The notes beneath the pieces are model-generated. The model saw only the letters and a list, made by a program, of their open reading frames with translations. It had not been told where the DNA came from and made no database searches. Of a stretch of DNA of 64,000 nucleotides, positions 45,011 through 57,529 are shown piece after piece (the first letter of the stretch is position 1; the number at the start of each line of letters is the position of its first letter). A program made the translations under genes and the position numbers. This DNA is from Littorina saxatilis (lineage: Eukaryota; Mollusca; Gastropoda; Littorinimorpha; Littorinidae): assembly GCF_037325665.1 (NCBI RefSeq), contig NC_090246.1, forward strand, positions 38,695,445 through 38,759,444, written 5' to 3'.

Positions 45011-47697
45011 GCTGGGAAGGAGAGTATCTTTAATATAACTATAAGTTGTAATTGTATATTCCCATTATATTTTTCAACAGTAGGTTGTATTGTGAAAGAG
45101 TGCAGAATATGCATAGTTGTTGCAGTAATGTAGTCTTTATAGCTCTGGACTTGCAACATATTTGCTTGAGGGACCTAACATTGTAACGTAAGCTGTCTTA
45201 CAGGGTGTACTTACAATTTAGTATGTATTTGATGGTATTTTTCCAATCAACACTATCAAACTGTATTCTGCCACAATACAGAATCTGCATAATGTGTTAA
45301 AATATTGTAATCTGTAATATCAGACAATAATTACGGTCAGCAAAAGTGAATTGTGTATTCTGTTTTGCAGGGTGTTTAATGAAATCAAATACTGTAATCT
45401 GTAATGTTAGACGGAAACAGTGTTACTGTCAGCTAAAAATAAGCTGTATTCTGACTACTTTGCAGGGTAGGTACACTGAGCTTTAAGGAGTATTTTCACC
45501 TACTAACTACATTGTGGGAGGAACCAATGTAAATTACTGTGATCGCTGCAGTGAGTGTAAATAGGGTAATGTTCATTCAGATTTCTCTTTAACGGGTACA
45601 ATAGTAAGAGGAATACATCGAACTAAAAACGGTCTCTTGGTCACGGCAACTGGTCAAACTATGCTATAATGAAAAAGCTGCAGCTTTTGATATGAAAAGC
45701 TGCAAATTGGGACTGACCAGTTTACAATTTAATTTCTGGTATTTTTTCATTAAAGAACGGTAAAATACCTGAAATTTACTCTTAGTGCGAACACAAAGTA
45801 TTCTTATTATATTGAAGGGTTGGTAAGGTATAAATCCATTTACTGTACTCAGTAATGAAAGTAACGTTTAACGCGTGTATTTATCTTTGTTTTGTCTTTC
45901 TTTCAGAGAGTGTGTGTACTATTTTTATTCTTCACTGTCTATTATTTAAAGTTGTAAAAGGGATACATAGAAAGGTAGGACGAGAAGGTGTTGCATGCAT
46001 TTGGCCCTTGAACTGTTTAAACTATGTGTTTCATTGCTCAAGGAGTTGACAACTGTTGTGTTGTAGCAGTGGAAGGTGTTTAATGATTAATATTTATGGG
46101 TGTTTTTGCTTTGTTTTCTTTCATTTTGCTTTATGTTTTTAATGGAAACAGTTAGTTTATGTATGCAAATAATTATTAATGTTAAGCACAATGTAAGGTT
46201 TTCAATGAAACTTACTTTACTTGTAGTACATGTAATATGTTTCTGGGAAAACCTTTCAGCATTTAAAAAAACACAATTTTTTTAAAAATTGTTTGCCAAA
46301 TCTGTCCCTTTTCAGTACAAGTTGAGTTCTAACAAATGTTTAGTTGGTTGTTCGAACAGATAACTTTTTTTTCTCACATTTCTGATGTCAACATTTTCTG
46401 TACGTGTTCCTTGTTTGGTACCCTATAATATGAAAGCAATGAAAAACGCATAATAAAACATGTCATTATTATTGTTCACTTGTTAAGCACACAATATTGA
46501 GCCAGTTCAAATTTGTAACATGTTATTTAAATGCAACTGTTAACACAGGTACTGTATAGTTCTTAAACAAAAGTAAAGCTTTCCTCAACAGAGTGTTGGG
46601 AGTAAATAACAGTAGAATAGGTAGCTGGTTAGTTAGAAGTTAAAATGTTCACGAAAGAATTGAATATGGAAAGAGGCTGCGCAAAAAAAGTGTTCACAGA
46701 GGTAGCATGCAAGAGAGAATCAATTCTGTAGGTGTGGGTTTTTTTTACTCACCAAAGTATGGTAAAAAGTACTCATCTAATGTATGAAGGGGATAAAACT
46801 GTGCACGTTTCTCCTATCTCTATCTATCTGAAACCTTGACTTAATTGCACAGTAGGAACAACAACAAAAAAGAACACTTTCATGTTATCTCTGATGTAAA
46901 GCTTAAAAAATGACCACAGAGATTTTGACTATCCTGCAAACTGAACAGATCCGCTTATGCATATTGCAGATTGACATTTGACTTTGTATTACATCAAACT
47001 GCATTTATTAGAAATAGAAAAATGTAATCTTAATTAACTCTACAGCTGCGCTGGTTGCAAATTAGCATGTACATTGTATTTACAAAAGGCCACTTAATAT
47101 AACTGTTCCAAATAGCAAGTACGAAAGTTAGTCAGTGTTAACCTGCTGTCATTTCTTTCAGTTTCCCATTCTTAAAAAGAAATGTATGGATTGAACTTTA
47201 TATATTCCTTCATTCAGCTATGTGATGTCAAAGGGCGACAGAAACATATATTTAGGTGGCTGGCCGAGACTACAAAGAGTGCATGTATGTGTGCATTCAA
47301 TTCTAAAAAAAAACTAAGAAGAATTCGAACTAAACTGGATCGATACATAAATGTTATTTGTATTGTTGACCAAAATATGGCACATGACAAATATCTTGAC
47401 AGTCATTGTTCACATCCACTGCTCAGACAATCTGGGAGAACAGTTATTGTCTTGATTAGTGTAAAATGTCACAGTTTGGTCAAAAACGCAAATATCACCA
47501 GCTTTTCCACAAACAAAATTATACTGTACACGCAAACAGAAAATCTGCATGTACGGGCTTTTTTGTGTTAGTTCGATGCTGATCTACAAGCCTAAATCTA
47601 TGTGTGAATATAAAATCTGTGTATGTAGATTGTTAAAAATGAAGGTAATCAAGGTTTTAGGTATTATTCCAGATATTAACATGGCACAAAAAGTCTT
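45011..47697. other. No gene seen; AT-rich intergenic
   Basis: About 45160-45480 has a loosely repeated block (TACTGTAATCTGTAAT-like, then GTATTCTG and TTGCAGGGT) about 110 bases apart. A 129-codon frame at 47182-47571 has no recognised domain and lies in AT-rich sequence without start or splice support. No RNA gene recognised. Confidence 0.5.
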
Positions 47698-47708
47698 AAT
47701 GAAGAGCT

Positions 47709-48011
47709 ACAGGCACGGTTGGCCTAGTGGTAAGGCGTCCGCCCCATGATCGGGAGGTCGTGGGTTCGAACCCCGGCCGGATCATACCTAAGACTTTAAA
47801 ATTGGCAATCTAGTGGCTGCTCCGCCTGGCGTCTGGCATTATGGGGTTAGTGCTAGGACTGGTTGGTCCGGTGTCAGAATAATGTGACTGGGTGAGACAT
47901 GAAGCCTGTGCTGCGACTTCTGTCTTGTGTGTGGCGCACGTTATATGTCAAAGCAGCACCCCCTGATATGGCCCTTCGTGGTCGGCTGGGCGTTAAGCAA
48001 ACAAACAAACA
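47709..48011 (+). repeat. tRNA-headed SINE, family 1, copy C with target duplication
   Basis: Best copy of the family: box A-like GGTTGGCCTAGTGGTAAGGC, box B-like GTGGGTTCGAACCCCGG, body, and a (CAAA)n tail. It is flanked by the 11-base duplication AATGAAGAGCT (47698-47708 and 48012-48022), which proves retroposition. Pol III promoter boxes look intact. Confidence 0.9.
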
Positions 48012-48365
48012 AATGAAGAGCTTTTGTTAAAAACTTGTGTATTTGTCTGACTGGGTAAGTGTTGACCTCAAGGAGTTTGGTATTCACTTGTCATGTAGAT
48101 TTCTTCGTGTTCTAATAAAATAGATGTATGTTGTCATCTATTCTTTCACGCCTCTTTGTAGATGTGTATTTGATTTTTTTGTTTAATCAATGCAGTCTAG
48201 CATATTGATTAGTGTACATAGCAGTACATTTTGGAATTGTTTGACATATTTGCTTTGTGTTCCCTCTTCTTTTCCACTTGACCAATATCATTTTTTGTCT
48301 GATGATAAAACAAAGTGAGCTAATCTCAAGGTTACAACAAATAGCCTCGATTTCAGTTGAATACT

Positions 48366-48743
48366 CCCCTCGCGGGTTAGGGGGAAGAATTTACCCGATG
48401 CTCCCCAGCATGTCGTAAGAGGCGACTAACGGATTCTGTTTCTCCTTTTACCCTTGTTAAGTGTTTCTTGTATAGAATATAGTCAATGTTTGTAAAGATT
48501 TTAGTCAAGCAGTATGTAAGAAATGTTAAGTCCTTTGTACTGGAAACTTGCATTCTCCCAGTAAGGTCATAATTATATTGTACTACGTTGCAAGCCCCTG
48601 AAGCGATTTTTTGATTAGTGCTTTTGTGAACAAGAAACAATTAACAAGTGGCTCTATCCCATCTCCCCCCTTTCCCCGTCGCGATATAACCTTGAACGGT
48701 TGAAAACGACGTTAAACGCCAAATAAAGAAAGAAAGAAAGAAA
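48366..48743 (+). repeat. AAAG-tailed short retroposon, copy 2, fuller
   Basis: Flanked by the 10-base duplication GTTGAATACT (48356-48365 and 48744-48753). It begins CCCCTCGCGGGTTAGGGGGA, continues as in 41304-41670, and ends with AATAAAG and an AAAG tail. It carries about 30 bases more at its 5' end than copy 1. Confidence 0.85.
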
Positions 48744-48753
48744 GTTGAATACT

Positions 48754-49697
48754 GATGGCATATCATTTCTGTTACAATGTATTCATGTAGCTTCCTTTGC
48801 TGTGATATAACCTTTCTTCATTTCTCTTGAGCATGCCTTTGCTTGTACATGATGAGAGAGAGATACCAAATGAGAGAGAGATAGTGTGTATGTATGTCAG
48901 TGAGTTGCACACCGTAACATTTCCTGTAAAGCAAAACTAAAAAAAACCAATGAACAACACTTAGTATGTGTGCATATATTGTATTAGCGTGGTTTGGATT
49001 ATGATTTATCAAACAGTAAGCAACACAATAACATGCCCACCAGCCCCATTCCTTAGGTACTTCACACAAACTTCGTAGTGCTGCAAGATTGTTAACTATT
49101 TGAAAGCCTCTATGTCTTAAAATTGCTGTGAATTATGCTTAGCTGAATTTAGCTTGTGCGTGCTTTTGTAATTCCTTCCAGTGATAAGCAGTTTGATGAG
49201 GAAAGTGTCTGACGTGGGCTTGTATCATTGGTTTCTATTGTACAGCACACACAAAAGTTTTATTAACTCTTACCAGTTCGGGGGTTTTAGGGCATATTTT
49301 ACAGTGCTGTTGGTGCCTACTTGCCGAGTGGCTATCTGGGGTCATATTCTAAATGAAATATAGAAAGTTATATATCAAATGAAAGGAAAATGAATAAGCT
49401 TTTCATATTTGCAAAGAGAATTGTGCTATCTTTAAAGGTAAAAAATGTTATGGGGGTGACAACATGATTTTTGTTGAAATTTGTTCGCCCATTTTTTGGA
49501 ACACGTGACAAACACAAAGAAGAAAATTTTTTGGTGTTCAGTTTATTTTAGATATGCTGCTAACTAGTCTGTTTGGGCATTCATTTTACATAACATAGCA
49601 AAGTTTTATAGAGTTTTGCTGATAAACAAAAAAGTTATTGTCACCTGAATACCCCCATCCAAATTTCAAAGTTGGACGTTTCATGACATACGCATGC
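48754..49697. other. No gene seen
   Basis: AT-rich intergenic sequence with GA-rich GAGAGAGAGATA blocks at about 48855-48885. No coding exon or RNA gene recognised. Confidence 0.5.
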
Positions 49698-49996
49698 CTA
49701 AGGCACACAAAAAAAATAGTCTGTTTACGGTATCCCGACCGACCGACCCTATTTTTTCCCGCGACCCTAGACTTGTTTTTGGCATTTGGGGGGGAAAAAA
49801 AATAAAAAAATAAAAATATTGGGCAAAATAATTTAAAAATATGGTTTTTTTGTGAAAAAAAAAGGTCTTTGTTTTTTGGCAAAAGAACTTAGAAATATGT
49901 TTTGGGGGGGGAAAAGAAAAGGAAAAAAAATCCCGACCTACCGACCCTATTTTATTGGCCTATGCTACCGTTAACAGACTTTTTTTGTTGTGCCTA
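49698..49996. mobile_element. 300-bp fold-back MITE
   Basis: Inverted ends GGCACACAAAAAAAATAGTC and GACTTTTTTTGTTGTGCC, with mirrored TTTACGGTA/TACCGTTAA and CCGACC(G/T)ACCGACCCTATTT blocks. TAA lies on each side. Poly-A and poly-G runs fill the centre. Confidence 0.7.
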
Positions 49997-50777
49997 ATAA
50001 TGCATTCCTATAACTAACTTATAACAAAAACCCAGCTTGTTTCTGTCATAAAGTGTGTCTAACATATGAGTTTATCCACTGTCCAACCCATCCAATGTAA
50101 AATAACAAAAATTTGTTTTTGATAATTAGATAATTGGTCAGTGGAAAACTACAGGGGGGGGGGCATCGTAAGCTTGCTTACGATGGGTAAGGGAGCGAAC
50201 TGGTAAGAGTTAAAGCAGAGGATTTTGAACTGAATTTACATGCATTGTGTTAGAAATGAGGGTAACTAATCTTGTTTTATATATATATATGGCACAGTAG
50301 TTATTTCAAGTGACTATATTTAGTTTTCATTATGTTGACATTGATAGTTGGTCATAAGCTTTATAAAATAAAAATCACAGTATTTCAGCTTTGATTATAA
50401 TTTTACTTGTTTTGCTGTTTGATTATGATTTCTGTGGGGTGTTTTGTTTATGTTAACTGTACGTTTCTTAAGTTAAGTTAAGTTCATGGCTAAGAAGATT
50501 TTGGTTTGTATTTAAAAAAAATTACAATCAGTTCAAAAGTTAGAATTAGCATGATTTGGTATTACATGTAGAAACAAGTACCATAATGGTCCATGTTGTT
50601 GATTGCAGACGACGGTTCCCTTTCCGCATGAAGCCACGGAAATAACCGAACATTGAAAAACCCACGGACATGTATTACGGAGTAAACTCGAGATAACCGG
50701 ATGTTTAGCATTAGGTCAATATGCTAGGAATCATATGACGTCATGAGGTATCATGCTTGCCTACGTGTATATATTGT
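49997..50777. other. No gene seen
   Basis: AT-rich intergenic sequence with a G run at 50155-50162. Nothing recognised. Confidence 0.5.
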
Positions 50778-51145
50778 ACTAGATGAATACCCGCTTCGCC
50801 GGGTACGGCTTCACCGGGAAGAAGTTGAGCCGAATACCGGCTTTGCCGGGTGTACGCCGGCTTTGCCGGCGGACCGTACGAAGGAAGGGAGATAAACGCG
50901 CAAAACACTGGACGAGATAAGGAAGAGTTACTGGGAATGGATGTACAGAAAAACCAAAATCGGTTCAGCGCTGCGCGCTGAGAGCACACACGTGTTCAAC
51001 ATTTTCCACGATTGTGTCCGGGGTCTACCTGAATATGCCTATCAAATTTGAAGCAGATCCATCGAGATTTTTAGCCGTGAATCGTGAACACACAGACAGA
51101 CAGACACACACAAGCCGTATATAGATATATATAGATATTCACATT
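50778..51145 (+). repeat. GC-hairpin repeat family, copy 4
   Basis: TACTAGATGAATACCCGCTT start, CGCCGG-type palindromes, the GATAAGGAAGAGTTACTGGG body, CAGACAGACAGA and a TATATAGATATA end. Same order as copies 1 and 2, and the most compact. Confidence 0.8.
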
Positions 51146-51538
51146 AATATTGGTCTACATTGTATAATTTCAATAACTTAATCTCTATGTCTTAATAAAA
51201 CATTAAGAATGCTCTTCACGTCTATGGGTTAATGTATATGGGGTGAGTTTGTGAGAGAGAGAGAGATAACATGTGCAGGGGTGTCGTTTGGGTCGGCCCT
51301 TCGGCCAATCGCCAATTTTGTTTTACTTTGGCCGAAACTTTCATGTCCCTATCGGCCAAATGTCTGAAGAGTATTCGCCTGAATCGGCCAACCTGTGTCT
51401 AGTTGTTTTTATTGGTCAGGCTTTGATTGCTAAAACTGCTGCCGATGTACTAAGTCAACTGACTGACGTTTATTTTTTTCGCGAATACCAAAAACGAAAC
51501 ATCAATGTTTTGAACGGAAGCCATTGACGAAAATATAG

Positions 51539-51844
51539 ATGCCAGAGTTGTTTCCCTTGGACAAGTCAGTCGGTGCTTTCGATTTGGATTTGAACATCAT
51601 GTCGCAACAAAAAAAACAAAAAACAAAAATTGGCCAAGGTTTTCTACCCTTCGCCAAGGTAAGTGATTCCGGACAAAATGACAGCAACACCGCGAATGTG
51701 GACAGTGTCAGTGTGAGTGGTAGTAAGCTTAGTGTTGTCGAGTCGATCGAAGCAGACGACATAGCAGACGATAGTCACCGCGAATCGGAATCTGCTGAGC
51801 CAGATAATGAAAAGCGTCCTCCAAATCGTGCTTTTCAAGCATAA
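51539..51844 (+). pseudogene. Possible N-terminal remnant of a hAT-type zinc-finger transposase
   Basis: A 101-codon frame with MSQQKKQKTKIGQGFLPFAK, an acidic Ser/Asp-rich stretch and the end KRPPNRAFQA. The basic-then-acidic layout followed by PNRAFQ recalls the region before the zinc finger of ZNF862/hAT-like proteins, where a WL motif usually follows. Here a stop follows at once and no zinc finger is found downstream. The GGCCGA-rich sequence just upstream (51288-51385) has no assignment. Function not claimed. Confidence 0.3.
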
Positions 51845-52814
51845 TGGCTCACCCTACACTGTCTTTTATTGGTGTTTTACCAGTCGTGTTTCCCAAGGCT
51901 TGTCAAGATTTGCACAAGATTCGAAGAGTTTTACTTTCAAGAACTTAAAGTTAAAGGTTTGAAAAAGTTTCAGAGAACTGGTGTCTGTTTTAGTTAAATC
52001 AGCAAAGCTGATTGTTTCAGATGCAGTATGCAACATATAATCCAGGGGCGGATTGGGGGGGGGGGCGGGGGGTCTTACAGGGGTTGCTGACCCCTCCCCC
52101 CCCCAAATAAAAATAAAAATAATTCTGTCTGATTTTTTGTTTTCTGTCTGTAAAGCGGGGGAAGAGTTAATTGTTTAACTGTCACAGTATGAGACATGTC
52201 TTCCTTCTAACCATACTATATGACGTTCGGAGCAGATATCAGTGAAGATAAATTGCCATTATTTAATACTAACATTAAAAGAAATAATGAGTGGCTGCTG
52301 ACACCAGTTGATCATGTTTAGAATCAAGGATAAGCCACAAATTGTTTATAAAATAGCTAAACCAGATAAGGTAAATCAAAAAGAAAAACAGATTCGTAGA
52401 GGATATTTTACTGGCTCTACGATAAATGGATAGTATTTAATCGTTTTTATTTTTTACTTGTTCATAAATTGTGTTATACAGGGTAGGGGTCAAGCGAGTC
52501 GTGATTGCAGGCAAACGTGTCTCTTCAACATGCTACAAAAATCGTAAAACTGCATATCTTTTTAACAAGGTAAAGACATTTTTGGAGAAAATTCATTTCT
52601 CAACAACACCATTTAATTAGAATTATTCGCCAAAGCGTTTGACTCCAAAAAATGAGCAAAGATCACTTAGACAGTGTTAAAAAGGGTTGTTTGGCAAAAG
52701 CTCATTCGCACAGAATCGACGTGATGATTTCATTAAAAAACATATGCTATTTGTGGCCAAGTCTCTGGTCTACACGATCAGGCTATAACTAGAAACAAAC
52801 AAGAAGGGCAAAGC
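51845..52814. other. No gene seen
   Basis: AT-rich intergenic sequence. Contains G/C runs around 52047-52102 (GGGGGG... CCCCCC) that could fold back. No protein or RNA gene recognised. Confidence 0.5.
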
Positions 52815-53800
52815 CCATACGACTCACATGCTTGACCTTGACCTTTACATGACCTTGACCTTCAGGGTCAAGGTCAAATAACTAAACCTAGCAATGACAT
52901 CATATACTAAGAACTGCTTTACACATTTTTCCTACCAAAATACATGTGACCTTGACCCAAGGTCAAGGTCATCCAAGGTCATGCAACACAAAGCTGTTAA
53001 TTCAAGACATAGGAAGTACAATGGTGCTTATTGGCTCTTTCTACCATGAGATATGGTCACTTTTAGTGGTTCACTACCTTATTTTGGTCACATTTCATAA
53101 GGGTCAAAGTGACCTTGACCTTGATCATATGTGACCAAATGTGTCTCATGATTAAAGCATAACATGTGCCCCACATAATTTTTAAGTTTGAAACAGTTAT
53201 CTTCCATAGTTCAGGGTCAAGGTCACTTCAAAATATGTATACAATCCAACTTTAAAGGACCCTTGCGACCTTGACCTTGAAGCAAGGTCAACCAAACTGG
53301 TGTCCAAAGATAGGGCTTACATTGCCCTGTATAGCATACATAGCTAAGGTTGCCATTCTCGATAACTTCAGAAAAAAATGCGAAAATGTGAAAAATGGTC
53401 GTTTTTAAGACAACAATTACGGCCCCTGTGACCTTGAACTTGAAGTGAGGTCAAGTTGCCGCACATGTTTTTTGAGATCTTGTAACCATACACCATCAGG
53501 CCACATCAGGTGTTGATAGACTTAATAGTGTCCAAGAAATATCCAACGTTAAAGTTTTCCGGACGGACGGACGGACAACAATTACGGCCCCTGTGACCTT
53601 GAACTTGAAGTGAGGTCAAGTTGCCGCACATGTTTTTTGAGATCTTGTAACCATACACCATCAGGCCACATCAGGTGTTGATAGACTTAATAGTGTCCAA
53701 GAAATATCCAACGTTAAAGTTTTCCGGACGGACGGACGGACGCCGCCGGGACGGACGACTCGGGTGAGTACATAGACTCACTTTAGCTTCGCATGTGAGT
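52815..53800 (+). mobile_element. 1-kb non-autonomous element rich in TCAAGGTCA / TGACCTTGA
   Basis: Bounded by ACGACTCACATGC and GCATGTGAGTC inverted ends. It contains about eleven exact copies of TCAAGGTCA on either strand, plus several CCAAGGTCA-type variants. A 165-base internal tandem duplication spans about 53411-53740 and ends in GGACGGACGGAC. No protein. Class unknown; the inverted ends suggest a MITE. Confidence 0.7.
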
Positions 53801-53929
53801 CAAAAAGTGCGTTTAAAAAAAAAAAAATTAACATCGATCGATTAGCGATAGTGATTCGTATGAAAGTACGATGAAGCCAAACGCATACGTCCCCTCTCCT
53901 TTAACACATATTTACACACGGCACACAAA

Positions 53930-54808
53930 TACACATGAACATATACATACACACACACAGACACACACATCCAAACACAGATAAACAAACACCCAGATAA
54001 ACGAACAAAGTCGCGATGTGCAGGAGCACTACGCAGTGCTAAAATGGACGCCAACTGTCACTTTGATGATCGCTGTCCCAAGCAGTTTGTCTGTCACTAT
54101 TGCTCCAAAGTTATATTTCTCACATTTAAAACAACAGACACAGAGACAAACACAAACGCCGGCCCGCCCGCCTGAAGGCACAACCACAACACACACACAC
54201 GTAGGCACACATTCACACACACACACACACTCACACACGTAGGCACACACTGATTCACGCACACACACACACACACATGCGCGCACACAAACGCGAACGC
54301 ACACACGGCTGAGTTTCAGGTTTTTTTAACGTAAACACAAACATACTTATTCACACAGAATTACCAACACAAACGTGTGTTTGATTGCGCGCGCGTGAGT
54401 GTGTGTGTGTGTGTGTGTGGTGGGGGGGGCTATATCTGTCTGTCTTTTCTCTTTGTCTCTCTATGTCATTTTCTCTCTCTCTCTTTCTCTCTCTCTCTCT
54501 CGCTCTCTTTCTGCACAAAGCAATGGACTTAAATATGGAGATTTGATTCATTTAATATGTTAAAACAGATTTTTTTGCATTTTCAACACTGAGTAACTAC
54601 CAAGAAATACACACACACACACACATACACACACATGCGTGCGCGGCGCACGCACACACACACACACACACACACACAGACGCAAACAAACACACGAGTT
54701 TGTGTTGCTGTGTGAATAAGTATGTTTGTGTTTACGTTTACAAAAAAGAGAACTCATCCGCGTGTGCGTTCGCGTTTGTGTTCGAGCGCGCGCGCACACA
54801 CGTATATG

Positions 54809-54839
<31 letters not shown>

Positions 54840-54880
54840 TTGTGTAAGTATATGTGTGTGAAAAACTGAGATCTGAGGTT
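53930..54880. repeat. Clustered CA/GT, GA and CT microsatellites
   Basis: Blocks of CA and GT repeats in both directions (about 53935-54305 and 54390-54860), with a CT block at 54430-54512 and GCGC interruptions. Inverted CA and GT blocks could pair. A short frame with CPKQFVCHYCSK at about 54045-54115 is mentioned under rejected items. Confidence 0.85.
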
Positions 54881-55334
54881 ACAAAACTCACTCCAAAACT
54901 TATGTTTAGATCACTTAACACGTCACTTCATAATTTTGGGGTCAATGTTTACCGAGAGATCTTCTCTCACAAAACAGACTAAAAAAAGTAAGGTTTAAAA
55001 AGATATATTCAAAATTGGGGTTCAAGGGTGGTTTCTATGTAATGTTAAACGTACATATCTCAAGTAGGCTACACAAAACGAAAGCACGGTGGTTTCACCT
55101 GCAGGTGTATGTGGATGAACACCGGCCCTGTACCGTGACCACACAGAACCATCAGCTGCCACGGCCCACACTCGGTACCCTCCCCCCACTGACAGGGACT
55201 TAATTGAACGCCATGTCCGACTTGGTGGCAATGTGAATCCACCTCCGCCCCTGAAAGTGGACACTGTCTGTTAGAAAACCCGATGAGGGCATAGTCCCAA
55301 ATTCACCCGGCTGTGGAAGAGATCGATCTCGCAT

Positions 55335-55596
55335 AGCTTGTGCGTGTTTATGTGTGTTTGTGTGTGTGTGTGTGTGTGAATGCACGTGTGTATGTGTGCG
55401 TGTGCATGTTAATGTGTGTGAGTGAGTGCGCGCGTGTGCATGTGTGTATGTATACATGTGTGTGTGTGTGTATGTGTGTGTGCGTGTGTATGTGTGCCGT
55501 GTGTATGTGTGTGTGTGTGGTGTGTGTGTGTGTGTGTGTAAGTTGTATGTGCGCGCACGTGCATGTGATTGTGTGTGTGTGTGTGTGTGTGTGTTG
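55335..55596 (+). repeat. Imperfect (GT)n tract
   Basis: About 260 bases of GT with GC and AT interruptions. All long frames over it are artefacts. Confidence 0.95.
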
Positions 55597-55683
55597 GTAA
55601 AAAGTAACATACGCCACTGCATGGCACGTAAAGCGTGTCATCTTGTATTTGCTGCAATGTCGCGTTTACCTTGGTTTTTTTTT

Positions 55684-56197
55684 ACAAGTCGCGTAAGGCG
55701 AAATTACTACATTTAGTCAAGCTGTGGAACTCACAGAATGAAACTAAACGCACAGCATTTTTTCACGATGACTGTAGTCCGCCGCTCGTGCAAAAGGCAC
55801 TGAGGGAAATTGACGAGCCTGTCAAGTTTAGCGCGGTAGTGGTTGCGCTGCTGTGCATAGCACGCTTTTCTGTACCTCTCTTCGTTTTAACTTTCTGAGC
55901 GTGTTTTTAATCCAAACATATCATATATATATATATATGTTTTTGGAATCAGGAACCGACAAGGAATAAGATGAAATTGTTTTTAAATCGATTTCAGAAA
56001 TTTTATTTTAATCATAATTTTTATATTTTTAATTTTCAGAGCTTGTTTTTAATCTGAATGTAACATATTTATATGTTTTTGGAATCAGAAAATGATAATG
56101 AAGAAGATGAACGTAATTTTGGATCGTTTTATAAAAAAATAGTTTTAATTACAATTTTCAGATTTTTAATGACCAAAGTCATTAATTAATTTTTAGT
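55684..56197 (+). mobile_element. TTTAGTCAAG-family repeat, truncated copy
   Basis: Starts ACAAGTCGCGTAAGGCGAAA like 4530 and continues through the ATATGTTTTTGGAATCAG blocks to GACCAAAGTCATTAATTAAT, where it stops about 510 bases in. The distal half is absent. Confidence 0.8.
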
Positions 56198-56219
56198 GGG
56201 GGCCTGCTTCACTCTGATC

Positions 56220-56720
56220 TAACGAATGTGTATGAACGGAAACGCTGTTCGTGCGAACGGAAACATGCACTTTTGTACGAACGGAAACATGGTGTATGCC
56301 GAACGGAATCTGCATGTTTTCAAAAGACAAGTGATTGTACAAAAGCCATGGGTTTCTATAAACTTCTGTTCAAGCAAAATGTCGTAACTGGCAGTGGTTT
56401 TGGTGATCATGTGCAAATCAGGGGTCAGATTCGATAATAGAGCGAGAAATACAAGAAAATGTAAAAAAAAAAATCAGGCAATTCTGCCACGTTCGGCCCG
56501 CGTGTGTTATCAAGAGGATTACAAGCACTTTGGTACTTATCGTACACATAGCCCAACCAATTAGCTACCTTATTCTTTCAATATAACACAAGCGCGCTGC
56601 CCACACGACTTACCACAACGTTTTTCCCCAAGCAAGTGACGAAAATGAGGCTGTATGAACGGAAACATCCGGTGTATGAACGGAATCAGTTGACACACCG
56701 TGCCAGTGCTCTTCAGCGTT
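56220..56720 (+). repeat. Cluster of TATGAACGGAAAC-like motifs
   Basis: GAACGGAAAC or GAACGGAATC recurs about six times, in two groups (56234-56310 and 56655-56690) about 350 bases apart. Intervening sequence is unique. It may be two ends of an unknown element. No coding potential is supported. Confidence 0.45.
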
Positions 56721-57529
56721 AAAGGCGAAGTAAGTCACAACAAGGGGTACTTATTTTCTCCAAAACCCCCCGAAAAAACCCAAAACATGATAATTAAGTA
56801 CTTCCGCTCCTTCGTAAATCCTCGCACAAATACGAAAATAAAGTCATGAACGGTGAAAGTTGCAGATATAAGTCATGATTTCAAACAAATATGTCACAAA
56901 ACACGATCTAAGGAAGAACTTTCTTATGTTCTGATGAAGTTTTCAGGGTTTTGTGTGTGTGTGTGGTGTTTTCGGGATTTTTCGGTGATAAGTAGTACCG
57001 ACAACCAAGCCTCGTGGAAACGTAAGACGACAGCCAGATTGTCAATGGCATATGAACCACCTGCGGGAACATCAATCGTTTATATACCTGACTGTCATTA
57101 CCTTCAGTAAGATCACACGTTGAGTAATATCGTATCAAAAGTCCCCATCCTGAATTTGAAAGCACAGTAGATTCTGACGGATTCGCAATCAAAGTGAAAC
57201 TTGGAATGTATTTTTGTTCTCACAGAACAGTTCGGCCCTCACAGTTCCAACTTCCAACTTCAAAAGTTGTTGTCACTCAGTGTGTAAGAGCCGTTAATCA
57301 CATTTACATTGCTTTTAGTCACTGTATTTCAAAATCGATTGTTTTGTTTTTGCGTGAATGCGCTGATGGTTTATGGGAGTACGTATTCTAACTTTTGCTT
57401 AAATTCAATATTTGCGAAAATGTTTAACTTTATGACGATGGTTTTAACTTTCATCTACTGATCTATCTGTATCTGTAAGTTACGCTGCACTTGTGGGACA
57501 AGTCATCCAGATGTCTGGCATTGATGCAG
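56721..57529. other. No gene seen
   Basis: Unique-looking sequence with short frames up to about 95 codons and no recognisable domain. It may be the upstream region of the ZCCHC7-like gene. Confidence 0.4.

Noticed and set aside
47182-47571. 129-codon plus-strand frame
   Set aside because: No recognised domain, AT-rich codon use unlike the host exons, and no splice or promoter evidence.
47709-47790. tRNA gene (box A and box B present), also at 6670, 12340, 18105, 27480, 38660 and 44950
   Set aside because: Each is followed by a conserved dispersed body and, where complete, a simple tail and target duplication; the acceptor stems do not close. They are SINE heads.
54018-54180. Short frame with CPKQFVCHYCSK resembling a zinc finger (about 54045-54115)
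   Set aside because: Only about 35 residues, no second finger or splice partner, and it runs straight into CA repeats; too little to support a gene.
55200-55657. His-Thr-rich frames
   Set aside because: Imperfect GT microsatellite.
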